The notes under the pieces: generated by a model
Told to the model about the DNA's origin: nothing
Databases searched by the model: none
The model's input: the letters and a program-made list of their open reading frames with translations, nothing else
Origin: Microvirga brassicacearum
GTDB lineage: Bacteria; Pseudomonadota; Alphaproteobacteria; Rhizobiales; Beijerinckiaceae
Assembly (NCBI RefSeq): GCF_008757455.1
Contig: NZ_VCMV01000071.1
Span: 104,786 to 168,785, forward strand
Direction: 5' to 3'
DNA length: 64,000 nt
Position numbers and translations under genes: made by a program
Shown here: piece by piece, positions 63,906 to 64,000 of the stretch
How the letters are laid out: each line of letters starts with the position of its first letter
How positions within the stretch are numbered: the stretch's first letter is position 1

Positions 63906-64000
63906 GGCGGGAGGGCGTCTTTCCGGGCAGGCAGCAAGGCGGCGCATGATGCCCCCAGCCCGGCCCCGCTGCAAGGGCCGCCCCCTCGCCTCTCTTGATG

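Overview
This 64-kb window looks like chromosome from an alphaproteobacterium of the order Hyphomicrobiales (Rhizobiales). Evidence is the high GC with strong G/C third-position bias, a CcrM-type adenine methyltransferase, GTTC-N7-GTTC LexA boxes, F0 ATP synthase genes with separate b and b' subunits and no F1 genes beside them, an IalB protein, a DUF1127 protein, and gene orders common in the order (mutY-dciA-dsbA-smc; coxB-coxA-ctaB-coxF-ctaG-coxC-DUF983-surf1; ispH-thrB-rnhA). Genus cannot be decided from the sequence alone. No rRNA, tRNA, CRISPR array, transposase or phage gene was seen.

Layout. 0-9.6 kb: start of a secreted TPR-like protein (cut by the window edge), ETF-ubiquinone oxidoreductase, family-4 uracil-DNA glycosylase, zinc metallopeptidase, moaB, a small glycosyltransferase-like gene, a radical SAM (PA0069/SplB-like) gene behind two tandem SOS boxes, rnhB, ccrM and a LysR regulator. 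9.6-15.5 kb: mutY, dciA-like, dsbA-like and smc. 15.6-18.4 kb: atpI-atpB-atpE-atpF'-atpF with a clear promoter, an internal hairpin/T-tract after atpE and a strong terminator at the end. 18.4-24.6 kb: HAD phosphatase, a tandem palindromic repeat cluster, then the leftward glycine-cleavage operon gcvT-gcvH-osmC-gcvPA-gcvPB behind a tandem glycine riboswitch. 24.8-27.2 kb: CNNM/CBS protein, lipoprotein, IalB.

27.5-34.2 kb: complete aa3-type cytochrome c oxidase operon including haem O synthase, a 51-residue CoxF-like protein, CtaG and SURF1. 34.2-45.7 kb: small membrane protein, GNAT, threonine synthase, M16 peptidase, a large membrane GGDEF/EAL protein with altered motifs, YqgE, DsbD-alpha-like protein, 1-Cys peroxiredoxin, rnhA, thrB, ispH. 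45.8-52.3 kb: K+/H+ antiporter, MATE exporter, DUF937-like protein, DUF1127 protein, and a LysR regulator with an EamA exporter that share a palindromic operator-like motif.

52.4-64 kb is more accessory: L,D-transpeptidase, arsR-arsC-acr3 arsenic operon with a palindromic repeat inside it, then a five-gene overlapping operon encoding an SsuABC/TauABC-like importer plus two mutually similar ThuA/glutamine-amidotransferase-like proteins of unknown function (the best candidate here for an undescribed system), a single-domain response regulator, cytochrome c', an ABC-2 exporter pair, an apparent adenylate-cyclase C-terminal remnant, a GST and a LysE-family exporter.
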